NCBI GenBank assembly: GCA_002633005.1 | Contig: NMRA01000455.1 | Location: forward strand, 174,652-238,651 | Source: Phoronis australis | Lineage: Eukaryota; Phoronida; Phoronidae | DNA length: 64,000 nt | Reading direction: 5' to 3' | Part shown: positions 1 through 12,700 of the stretch, piece by piece | Position numbering within the stretch: position 1 is the first letter of the stretch | Layout: every line of letters starts with the position of its first letter | Position numbers and translations under genes: made by a program | Notes under the pieces: model-generated | Database searches by the model: none | Told to the model about the DNA's origin: nothing | What the model saw: the letters and a program-made list of their open reading frames with translations, nothing else

Positions 1-510
1 TGCTTATATTTTGTGAAACATTTGAGCACTGCCAGAAATATCTTGAGAAGAAATGCATTATTTTGAATAGAGGCGCATGCACGAACTTGAGGGTTTAAAC
101 AAAAGTTTTATATTTCATCTAGAGCATCACTGCTTACACTGCGTGAAATAAAATGGTTTTGTGTATTTTTAGAACTCATTTCAAAGTGTGCCTAAAATAC
201 GACCATGTAACTTAGGCGCATGTGCCTGTATGCAAAACATTTGGGTAGAAAAATCTTGCAAAAAATGCATTATCCATACGTAGGTAAATGTAGTTGTGGG
301 GTTTTATGGCATTGCAAAAGACCGTGTGATTTGTGAAGACTTGTGGACCAATCTAAAAATGCCGATATGCAAACTCGAGAGTTCACAAAATAATGCACAA
401 GAACTGATCACTCCCTGAACAGTGTTTCTTCAATCTTGCTAAGTTAGCATAAACACACCACAGTATTTGCCACAAAATCACTACATACCTACATGATACT
501 ATGCTCTCAC

Positions 511-736
511 CTCATAACAATCCTGTACAGTGACACACTTGAACACTTTAGCCTGCAGTTCCCGAATGTCTGTCAACAGCTGTTTCCATTCGATGCTAGT
601 AGGTGGCGGTTCTCGCCGACCGGCTGCGCGGCACAGGCACACCAGTAGGTTACGCGATGCCGTCACGCTGTGCTGGTTATCTTTCAAAAATGAGACTGGT
701 CGACTGATATTATTCTTCTCAAGGATTTCCGCAGCA
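511..736 (-). CDS. NBAS: NBAS exon 29 (last exon in window)
   Basis: Residues 1011-1086. Starts AAEILEKNN and runs through VSFLKDNQHSVTASRNLLVC to VQDCYE, matching SELLEKHGL...PISFVKN...LMVRLTRHTGR...DACYE. Donor TGAG/GTGAGA, phase 0. The gene continues beyond the left edge. Confidence 0.95.
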
Positions 737-3700
737 CTGTGGCAGAAAAAAAGATGAAAAATATTAGTCTAGAGTGAAAGATTGCAAAGTGCACAGTCGC
801 GTATGGTACTGGGAAATTCTATATTTAGTAATTGTCACAAATTTTATACGACGGAAGAAATTAGCCGTTATTCGATACTTGTTTACCAAGTAAAGATGGC
901 GGTAGAGATGATGAAGGACAAATTATGAATTGCCATATTCAGTACTAGCCAATAGTATTCAGACAAAATGACCCGGAATTCCCTGTCAAATTTGTCTTCC
1001 ATGATCACTGGGGAATTACCAGGAAAGTCAGTGAAGTGGCCAAGCCATCATGTGCACAGAATTTTGTCACTTAATAATTCTTACCCAGTAGCTTTATTTG
1101 CTGTGCAAACAATTAGCCGTCACGAAGACAAAACACATTACTTTAGTCTTGTACTGTAAATGATTTTAACCGTTTGCTGTTTACCTCACATTACTTTAGT
1201 CTTGTACTGTAAATGATTTTAACCGTTTGCTGTTTACCTCACATTACTTTAGTCTTGTACTGTAAATGATTTTAACCGTTTGCTGTTTACCTCAAATTAC
1301 TTTAGTCTTGTACTGTAAATGATTTTAACCGTTTGCTGTTTACCTCACATTACTTTAGTCTTGTACTGTAAATGATTTTAACCGTTTGCTGCTTACCTCA
1401 AATGATTTTCCAGAGTGTCCACTTGGTCATGCAGTCGAGAAGAAGTCTCGGTGACAAGCCTGATGAAGACAGTGTTGAATATAATATATGACTGGCTTTG
1501 TTTATTAAATACTGTATAGCCAACAGGTCTATAGGACTGCGTATCATTGATATCTACTGACATTACAGACTAGGATGTTTACATGTAGGCATTAAAACCA
1601 AATGCAACGAAACATTTTTAATTGCTTAAAAGCAAAATTTCTAAGAAGTTAGCAGCCAAATATGAAATTTAATTCTAATGGATACAGTTATGATTTTTAT
1701 TGTAAATTATTTAATAGTAAGCATTTGTGTATCATTAGGACATGATTTCATAAATAAAATCCAGTTGAAATGCCACAAAAATGATGAACATTTTGCACTA
1801 ATTATAACGCACTAAAGGTTCTCATTGTTATGCGTTATGTGTATGCGGTGTTCACGCAATGGATTTTTAATGTTTATTTTCTAAAGTTTTAAGTTATCAC
1901 AAGTTTCCCAGAATAGAAATTTTCACTTTAATGAGCTTATTTCATGCAAAAATAGATGTATTTTCATGCTAATTGTTTCCTCGCATAATTAGGCTTGCAA
2001 CATAAGGGTTCTCACTGATTAAAATGAAAATTTCCACGTTACTTTCTGCCCTTTTTCATTTCTCTGCACTTTTCCATCCCTGTAAACTACATTTTTTCAA
2101 GTTCCAAATTTCCATAAACAGTGAAAACCCTTTACCTTAAATTTTGCTGCAAAAAATTATGAATCAGCTGATAAGACGTTTAATTACTTTTAGCAAATTA
2201 AAATATGTTCAGGAATTTTCAGCATGACATTTTAACACATTACTTCTACTAGAACTAAGGAAAGTTCGACTGTGGTTGACAATCTTACCCAAATCCTTTT
2301 TGTGGCAAACATTCCAGAATACTGAACGCAAAACCTAACTGGTCAGTCCTGCAAAAAGGAAAAGCAGACATAACAAAACAGTCTTATTAGAAGTCAGTCT
2401 CTTGAAACCATCACTTAATATATGCCACTGCCCACAACTATGAGAAGAATCTCTTGACAATCATTCTGATTCAGAGCAACATAACGAGTCATCAGTCATG
2501 TGACCTGATGTCGATGAGAATTTGACACTTAACACAAAATGAAGCCAGACTTTGAAAGCTGCAATTCAGTTGACCTCAAGACATCAAAGAGCATTATGCC
2601 ACATGTTCATCATTGAACTGATATGCCAGATAATTCGCAGCGATTTCGACAAAGTGCGCGGAACAACAGCTGCGAAGACTTGGCCAAAACTGAAAATGGT
2701 TCTCGTCGAAAAGAAGAGTTTAGTTGCAGTTTTGTGTTTTGTGAAATTTTGTCAAATTTCAACATTGTCTAATCTCTAACTATGACAAGTTAATGGCTTC
2801 ATCCTGAATTGATTTCACAGTCCTCACAACAAAAATGCACACTTTATCCATTATAATTCACTTCTTCCAAACACTTTTTCAGCTAAGCCAACACCTCCCA
2901 CAAACACAGAATCATAATAGCTGCAAATGTTACAAAAAATGCAAATAAACATTAGACGACAAAATTGTAACATTTACTCTGAGCATTGTAACTCTGACCC
3001 CACAAGGTCAAAGGTCAGTGGAGACTGAGGTAAGTCTCACACAGCGTTAGGATTTATTTATTCTTTGAAATATTACAGTAACCTCTGACCTTTGACACAG
3101 ATAGATGCATTCCATGGCAACAGACATCAGTTGGTTCTCATCTTTAATCACTTTCTTGGTTACCTTTAAAAAACAATGGTTACTATCAGATCATGACAAA
3201 TAAACCCATATCATAACATCATAACAAGAACACTTAACAGTAATATTTACAGCTTCATTGCTATTGTCAGCTACAAACAACTCTGACTGAGGCTACATAA
3301 AAAATTCCTCACTTGTCCAGTTTGGCTCAGAGGTGTGTTAATAGCCCCACATTTCAAAAACAAGATCAATCTTTATGCGTTTTTCAACATTCATCGTTGA
3401 GGAGATGGAACTGGACAGTTGTCCAATGGCTACCTGCCACATGTGAGGTGCATTCTAGCAACTGGAGAGAAAGGAGCAAAAGCATAAGAGTTACGTTGAT
3501 CTAGTTCAAATTATTGGTTTAGAAATGACGTCCAAACGAGGTATTGCAGCCTCGAAAGTGCTCGACTCATGTTCTGAACATGAAATCAAATAAATTCAAT
3601 GTACTGAAGTACCAAAATGATGTGATCGGTTTATTTCAATCTAATTTTTTGATAAATCCCCAACGACAACAAAGAGATACCCAGTTGTCCAAACTCCCCT

Positions 3701-6700
3701 TGTCTTCCAAATATAAATCACAATACAGAACTGAAATAAAATCGTATGAGCATGAAAATCAAAAACTGACACTAGGCACGGATCCAGGATTTTTAAAAAG
3801 GGGGTCGGATCAAGAAGTTTTTTAACAAAGAAGGGTCCAAGTCAACAATTTGAAATTTCTAGATTTGATATCACTAAAATCAAGGGAAAAGGGGGAACCA
3901 TACCCCCTTGATCCCCCTAGATCCACCCATGGACACTAATGGTAAAATCTCATCAATTTTCAACAAAAATAGTTGCCAAGGTTTCTAACATTGCTGTGAA
4001 TGCCATAATTTCTCAAAATCATTACGAAAAGGTAGCTATGGTACACATACTGAATAACATGTTTGGTGTTATTATCTTTTGCGAAGAAATGAAAGAAATT
4101 ATTTCACTTGTCGGCCACATTGTGTACTAAATTGGTGAGACTTTATCGCATACACTTTCATAATCCACATATTACAGCGATGATACATGACAATGAATGG
4201 CTCTATCTCAACATTAACAAAGCTCACCGTAGCCTTTGACGCTTCGATGACTTTGAAGCACAGAGTCAGATCATCAACTGCAAGACTTGTTAAATACTGA
4301 CGGATGAGGTCACTACTATTGCCAATGCCATTATCCTCAGTTCGGTTGAGGAATGGAACGAACCAGCGGTGAAGGTTCTTGGTAAACATTTCCTCGGACG
4401 ACTGAAATGGCAAAGATTGAGCCCTTCAACAATGAACATCTGACATGTTTTAGAAAACAGAGAATTAAACAAACGAATCCGTGAAAATTTTGTTTAATCC
4501 TACGTACTGTTGCATTACATGATTTTACTTCATTTTCGAACTGGGCAGACTTAAAATTCAGTCCCTCGATGACCTTTCAATAAGGTTTTAACCAGTTTGC
4601 ATCGACTAATTTTGTTTTTCCGAAAGAGTTAGATTTTTTAGTTTACTATCACGTATTTTTGTCAGGCTCTGCCTCATTAATAGTGATTACAAAGCCATGA
4701 AACTGAAGCAACTCTTAGGTTAGACTTCTCTTGATGTAAACTCATCGAAAGAGAAATTGGAGTACAATGGCCCAATAAGCTGTATTACTCCCTAAAACAC
4801 AGCAATATGCGGAGACTGTAAAATGAACAATGAGATGTCACCATAATTGCAACAAGTCATGACGTAAGGAGAATTTACAAATGAGAACAGGACTGTTATT
4901 TTGTTTAAAATCATGAAATGCAGTTCAGCCACTGAATAGACTTTGTCTGGACTCCCTTCTGTTTGGCAAGCCGTGAGGCACACCAGAGGGTTCTAGTAAT
5001 CCAGTGGCTCCACTGTGACATCATTATGCCGAACAGTCGGTAAACTTCCAGAGCAAATACTGTTTGGTTTGTTTGGTATTAAAAGACAAGAATTTGCTGA
5101 ATTTTTTTAACAGTCATTTTAAGGTCAACGGAACCAATGGGTGATTTCTGTGAAACTCATTTAATTTTGAGGAACAAATTATGGCAAATAAAATATGATA
5201 AGCCCCGTACCGCAGACATCAGTGCTTGGAGTTTCTCTAGCTGACTCATTTCTTGGAATTGGGCAAAGGTCAAAGTCACTGGGTTGTTGCCTTCGTATAC
5301 CATAGACTCCATAGCAACCAGGTCACTGTAAATGACTTCTAGTCCCTGGAAACGCAAGCAAGCAGATAAAGTTAATGCACAGTGTTGCTCTCTGTTACTT
5401 GGTTGGTTTGCTGCACTCAAGCAGGACACAATTTCTAAGTGCATTCAATTTAAAATTGGATGAAGTATGAAGCAATTTATTAAAAAAATAGACACTTATA
5501 ATATCTCACCACAAACCCAACACAGTTAATTTTAAGCCACTCAGGGCCAATGAGCAGTAACTCCACTGCTAAGACTGAAAACTAGTTTATTTACTAACAC
5601 AAAAGTCATGTGAACAGCCATTTTACTTTCATTACGGAAAAATCATTAGTTATTAGTTAAACCAAGTTTTCAACCATTTGGTTCACATCTCGTTGGAAAT
5701 TTAGGCAGTCACATACATCAAATGAATTAAGGTCAAACAAGTCATACCGGCACGTCCCTCTCTTGGCCCAGTTTAATTAGCTCCACTGCGTTGTCCACCT
5801 GCTGGGCAAACTCTTCAATCTCGCACGCCCGCCTCGCATACCACCGACTCACGACCTCCAAGTCGGGGTCATGAGTTCTGAATGAGAAACATAGAAGCAC
5901 TCATTATGAAACTTTTTAAATTTCGGTAAAAATATCTATTAGTAAAAGCGCTACCTTTTGAGCCTTAATGAGGGCGACTCTTCATGAAGAGCAATGATCA
6001 ACACTACAACTGCAGTTACAGTTACCTGAATTTCTCCAATGCTGGGTCATCCTCATAGAGAAACAGTCCGAGATCAACAGGGTTGGGATTGATAGCCAGT
6101 CTAAAGAGAGAAACATAGTGTGAGTTTGCAATATTGACACTCTCCATAACGTGCCACCTGTCTGGACTGAGCATTACGCAATGTGATTAATGAAAATTTT
6201 CACCAAAACTATATGCATGCACACAGGAGAAGACTAACAGAAAACTGTCTTAGTTTCTTTTTGCCACAAATATTCATTACAATCACACAAAGTGCAATTT
6301 GCTGCACGTACATTCATTTCAGAAAATAGCATCATTTTTACCTTATTTAGTTTCTAGTATCCTAAATATAGGCTCAGGCTTATACTGGGAAAAGGGGCCC
6401 ATAAATGGAAGCTTCAACGAAAATATTCCAATACAATTGTTTTTTTAGTGTTGCAAAATCTAGATGGCTTAAAAATGATGTAATGATTGTACATTGTGCA
6501 TCTAAATCAACTAACAACAACTGTTAATAAGAATAAATATCCTGTGGTTTGTAGTGATATAGAAACATCACGCTGTGACACAGAGTAAAACAATTATCAC
6601 CAAATGTGTGAGTCTGACTGTTGCACTTGTATGCTGATTATCAGGGACCTGTCTCAAAGGAACTTTATCATTTTCATTGCATACATCCAGCCTGAAACAC

Positions 6701-9700
6701 ACCGAAGGACTCCAGACTTCAGCAAGATTGGGACAGACTCATGCACCGGTAGGTGGTCATTTCTTCAAGTCCCATGCTACACCCTCATTCACAGAAATAA
6801 AAACACTCTCGCAATATTTCATCACGTAAGAGTTCAAATGTTCCAACAGTCTTATATATCCTTCAAGATGTAATTGTCTGTAGTATTTTCCCAGTCGAAC
6901 CAGTTTATGGAAATCCTAAATGGAATATCTCGCTAAGCATCAGCAAACTTGGACCATGCTTACTTTATACTGAGCTGCACACGTGCTAACAAAGGAACTT
7001 TTTTTGATGCTCAATACACAGTACAATGTATAAGAAACAGTCGTGTTGTTGACTTACTGACAGGTGTCTGACTCCACCCAGTCTTCAGCCCTCCACTTGT
7101 CTTCAGGCCAGGCCACCACCTCCGAGTTACTATGGAGAAAAGGTGATTGGCACTTCACTGACATCACAGTAAACAGAGACATTGACCATACAGTGTTTTT
7201 ATAAATGGCAAACTTCATTCAACAAAACTGAAGATTGTAACAAGTGAAAGAATAAGATTAGCCTTTAGTGAAGTATTGGATGACCTAAACATGTAAGTGA
7301 ATTTTTCTATGAAATTGTTCACCAAAACAGATGTTAGATGTTGGCTAATTCACATGCCAGAAGATTTGATGCTCAGAATTTTGCCACTAAGCAAACAAGA
7401 CTTGTATATAGCACATAAAAGAACTTAATGGGTGTTTCATTTTTATAAAAGCAACATTTTTTTTCTTTTACCAGTCATGTTACAAAACAGTGTAGATTAA
7501 ATTAAAATATTCTAATCTCATTCAATACAATACGACCATGCCAAGTCATCATGGGAAATCAGACCACCTTCTACACCGACCGATTCATTAGGAATACAAA
7601 ATACAACTCCATGCGCAATATCAAAATTTGGAGTATGTAGAAAGGGCTAAAGGTAATCGTAAAAGGCCAACATCAACACTTACATCACCTCGGGAAGAAG
7701 CTCTCTGTAGTCAAATGGCGACATAGTCTCTGGGAAGTTGGCAAGTATAGCAAGTTTGTTGTGAAGTAAGTCCGAGCCATGGTAGGTGAAAAGGTAGAAA
7801 AGTGCATTGACGTCACCGGCCTTGAATGAACAGAAAAACAAAACTGATTTCTTTGAGGGAGAAATTTTCAGCCTAGAGTGTGGGTTGCACAATTATAATG
7901 AAAATTGACAAGGTCTGTCGATGAAGTTCCTGTTTTATTCATGCCAGCTGTTCTGCTGGGATCCAACTAGACAAACAAAATGTTCTAGTTACAATCAAGG
8001 GAATAGAAAGATGTTGTTTTTTCAGATAAATCCTGGTAATACGAAGACATTTATCAAAATCCAATGATAGTGGAAATTTTCCATGAGCGTTAAGTTTGAA
8101 AACTTACTAGTTAATTTTTTCACAAAATTTGACCTACTCTGGCATAGTCCACGGCTGCCTGAACTATGTTTTGTGAACGCAACTTTTGGTAAAACTTGTG
8201 GTCAAAGCGTTCTTCAGCAGCATGAGGTCCGCCCAAGATAGCTTCGTACGTCGACAACCGGTCCAAGTACCGCAAGAGCTTCTGACGTATTTTGCACAGT
8301 TCACGTTGTTCCAAGGTCAAACTGAGATTAAAAGACAACCTTATGAAAATCCCACACATTGTTCGTTAGGTCAAGTAATCTGACAAACTTCAAATCAATC
8401 TTACCAATAAATCAACCGATGGACTCCGCTCCATCCACACGTCAGTCATAAATTAAATGTGTAATAAAGAAGACTGACTCTACATATTAAAGAAACAAAA
8501 CAAAGGGTTCTACACCAAAATGAACCAAAATAATTACTTTCACAGAAAGTGCCGTACTCAGCTTTCGTTACAAATGATATTTCAGAAATTCAAAGTCTCT
8601 TGCAAGGAGTAGCAATTTTCATTTGGAATAAAGTATCATGATTAAACTGTTAAGCTGACAAAATTTGACGGACAAATATAAATGTAAACTGCGTGTAGAT
8701 CATTTTTCTGCAATGCACATTAAGAGACAAAACAGCACACTATATTTTTATGAAGTTGTATGCATTTGAACTATCTTTAAATACACTCATCTAGTAGAAG
8801 TGAAGACAGACTTTAAATTAGAGGGCATTACTTTTGAAAGTCGCACTCAGAAAACAACTTCTGCTGTCGTTCCTTAAACTTTTCTTTGGAATCTTCTTCG
8901 TTGAAGGAGTCGTCTAATTCGTGAAAAGTGTCACACAGGATGAAACTGAAAATAATTGCGAGAGACAGGGACCAATTTAAAATACAAACTAAATAGCTTA
9001 TCTTCAATCTTTACAAACTACACTGGACATTAAGTACAAACTGATGAAAAATTCTTACTGAAAAGCTTTGCAACTTTTATCTAATTAGTAAATATTAAAC
9101 TTCATTTGCCATGATGATAGACAAGACTCGTCACCTCTTGCCCTTCTCAGACAAAATACAATTTCCCTGTCGTAACACGTCATTCAATCTACTCTACTGG
9201 TGCATTCTACTTGCCGTTATTATGGAAAATTCCAGGTCACTTTATCTGATTATTATTTAATTTACTGCATTACCTGGGAAGGCTATTAAATTGTAAAGCG
9301 ACCGTTTTAATTACCACTTTTTATTTCTATTCACCGAGTCCATCAAAAACAAAGATTCAAAAAGAGTATTCATGCAAGCTCTGATTTCAATTTTTTCGAC
9401 ATTACACTGCCAAAGTCTGCAGTTTCGGGCAAGATAACTTACTGCCCATGGTCAGTCCTTTCGCCAATAGATGTCAGCGCCTCCAAGTCAGTCCCCCTGA
9501 GTCCGTAGTTCAGTAGCTCACGCATGGCGTCGATGTTCTCAGGAACTCTTTCCAAGCACTCATGAAGCACCCACGACCGCTTTTTTATTTTCCTCTGCAA
9601 AAACATAAAAGGGAAAAAAATCAATGCAGTTATAACGGGTTGGAGGAAAAAAGAAAAGGTAATTACACTAGGCTGTGCACTCGTTGGAGAGTGTTCAACA

Positions 9701-12700
9701 AATTGAATGTGAACGTTACATAGGTGAGATGGAAAAATATGCGAAAATTTAATGTAATATAGCTCTTTAAAGGGTAATAAAGGTAATGGTTGGATACAAC
9801 GTGCCACAATTTTGAGAACCAGTTTTCTTCACTGAATAACGAGCATCAAACTGGTTCTCAAACTACGGGCACTTTATATCCTACTATTGCCTTTTAAAGA
9901 CCAATTTAAGTATGGTAATTCTCCACTTATTTCACACAAAAATAAATTTGTCAAAATTATTTTTGTCATTTTCTACTTTTCAAAGGCTGAATACTTTACT
10001 GCAAGCAACGAACAATTTACCAAAAGTTAATTTATGAAATCTACACTTTAAAATCAAGCAAGTAATAGAGTAAATTTTTCTTAATCTTTATCTTCGTGGA
10101 GAAATTTAGCAAAATAGAATTTCACTTGTCAGCCATATCATATGCTAAACAAGAGATTACCGTACATTGATGATAGACATCAAACAAATTATACTAACAC
10201 TGATTAGAAGGAGTCAGTTACACAGTTTTACATAACAAGTTGGCAGCTGAGTGTCATAGTGATACGATGGGTTGAAATAATTACAAACTCTCAACAGTAA
10301 ACTATTTCTAGCTATACAGCACATGTCAAAAGTGCAAATACTGTATCCTTGTTACAACAGATAATGACCCCCCCCCCACCACCACCACCACTTGTCATGG
10401 TGAGTCATTTTAACAACTCTGATGACCAGTGGAAGACTTTCAGGAAGTAATGGGTATTGATCACGTGGGACCACTGACTCGTACCACCCCCTGCTGAACC
10501 AGAAGTTACTTTGTCTTCCCAGCAGGTGGCATAGGAGAAAAGGCCATTTTACAGAATATGTGATTACAAAGAATGTGTTTCAAACAAAAGTTATAAAATG
10601 CCTCCTCTTCCTCAAGAGGCCACTGGTATCCGGTCCTACATGACCAGTTGCCAAGTTGCTCTTTGAAAGTCTCCCACTTCGCTTGTGCTTAGCCAATATG
10701 ATGAGATATTCCGGATCATTTTGTCCGATTATTTTCCGCATGTGTCGTGAAACTCCACTGCCTATAACATACCAAGTAGTCCTGTATAGAGGCAACAGAG
10801 ACTTGAGACTTCCGCCACTGTTTTTGATAGACTTTATCACTGTCCAGGCCATAACTCTTGGCCAGGGCTAGGGCCTCACCATACTCTTCATTGTCAATCT
10901 GAGCAGGGGAGATAAAACACGTTTACTTAGCTAACATCAAGATGCAGACTTCCACCAACGGGAACAAGTGTTACTGTAAAAAAATCTATTGTTTCGACAG
11001 CTCTGAAACTTGGGACACCAAAATTCAAAGTGAAGTTGATTTCTTGAAGATTGGAACATGGGTGATTTTAGCATTATTCTAAAGAAATATGGACATCGGG
11101 TTTTGTACCAACAGACTGAAAACATTTTTGCGTACACTTGCCTATTCTAAACCCTAAGGTTCCTAATTCATTTTGTCCAACGAAGAGCCTTGAATATCTT
11201 CCCAAAATCAATCTATTAACTGTTTACGATAGTCCCTCACGCATAACGGCAATTCATCTGATAAGTGTTCATTTTACATACTACACAGTCCAAAATGCTA
11301 AATTTAGTTTCATGCGCCACCATCATCAACAAAAATGACCAATCATTTTCCACTGATACAATCATTCAGTTTGAAGTTTGCCCTGACCTCTTCATTAGTA
11401 AATGTGAAGAGAGCAATTCAAAATGTCATCGAACAATAGGGCAGCAAGTTGAAAACCAGATTTCTGCTACTGCTGTTGCTGCAACTGCTGCTGCTATTGC
11501 TGCTGCAATTTCGCTTAAAATTCTTCTATTCTATTTGATTAGATGCTCACCATTGCTATTCCCCATCTAACCCTGGTAGTGATGAACTGTCACATTAATT
11601 CCAAAGACATAAATCAAATAGTCCCAATGCTAAAACAAATCACGGTACCTTACGAGTGTACAGTTCTTCTGGCGTGGTCGACTTCAAAGAGACAAGACGA
11701 TAGGTTCTCTTCACCAGTCTGAAATAGACAACAGGGGGCAGAGCAGTGGTCAGATTAGTCACACTTGACGACATTCATAATAAATAACTGTTGAGGTTGA
11801 GGACCACGACAAATAGTGAGACAGAGTTCAAGTTCTAGTGAACAGGCATGTCAACAGACAAGTACTAGATACTGACTGATTAACCCTTTAGTGCCCAAGC
11901 GCATCAGAGAGTGACAGCTAATAAACATGATTATAAGTAAACGTAATTGTGACATGACATTCTAGCATTGCTAATTTGATATTTTGTGAACTTTCGACCA
12001 TAGCAAATGGATATTTGTCGACAAAAATATTGTAGAAACATTGTTATTTATAAAAAAGTTGTCATCACTTGATACTTACAGAAAGAGAAAATTATTTCAA
12101 TATTAATTTTTCAAATTTTTCATTTTATTATCTTTAAAAAATATAATGGTTATAACTTATTAAATTCAAGTGTTAAATTAAGGATTTTGTGACCCTACCC
12201 TCATTCACTGACATTTGACCTTGTTAATCTGGACATTAAAAGGTCAACATCAGAAAGAGATCACTCACCACAAACTATTCGAAGGATAACACACCTTTTT
12301 AAAGAAGATTTGGTAGCCTTGGCAATTTATGGGAAAAGTATTCTGCCAAAAAGTTAAGAATTTGTGTCATCGTTTGACCATGCTTGCATAAAACATAAAC
12401 GATAGTTTCCAGGAAGATGAGACACAAAAACACAGGAAAGTTAAACTGATTAAAACAAGTCTATCTATTAGGTAACGTGATTGAGCTGTTAATACTTGGG
12501 TCTTTTCCGTGGAGGCTGAAATCTTTCCATGTCCGTGGCGTAATACAGTAACCTCTTAACAAGTCGTGTTGTCCGGGTAACGGCTGTCAAATCATCATCG
12601 TCATCACTCTCCTCAGCCCTATCATCATCTCCAGCTCCCACCAGGTGGCGTTTTAAAGACGAGTACACGCTCTCACACTGAAAGACAGAAAAAACAATTG

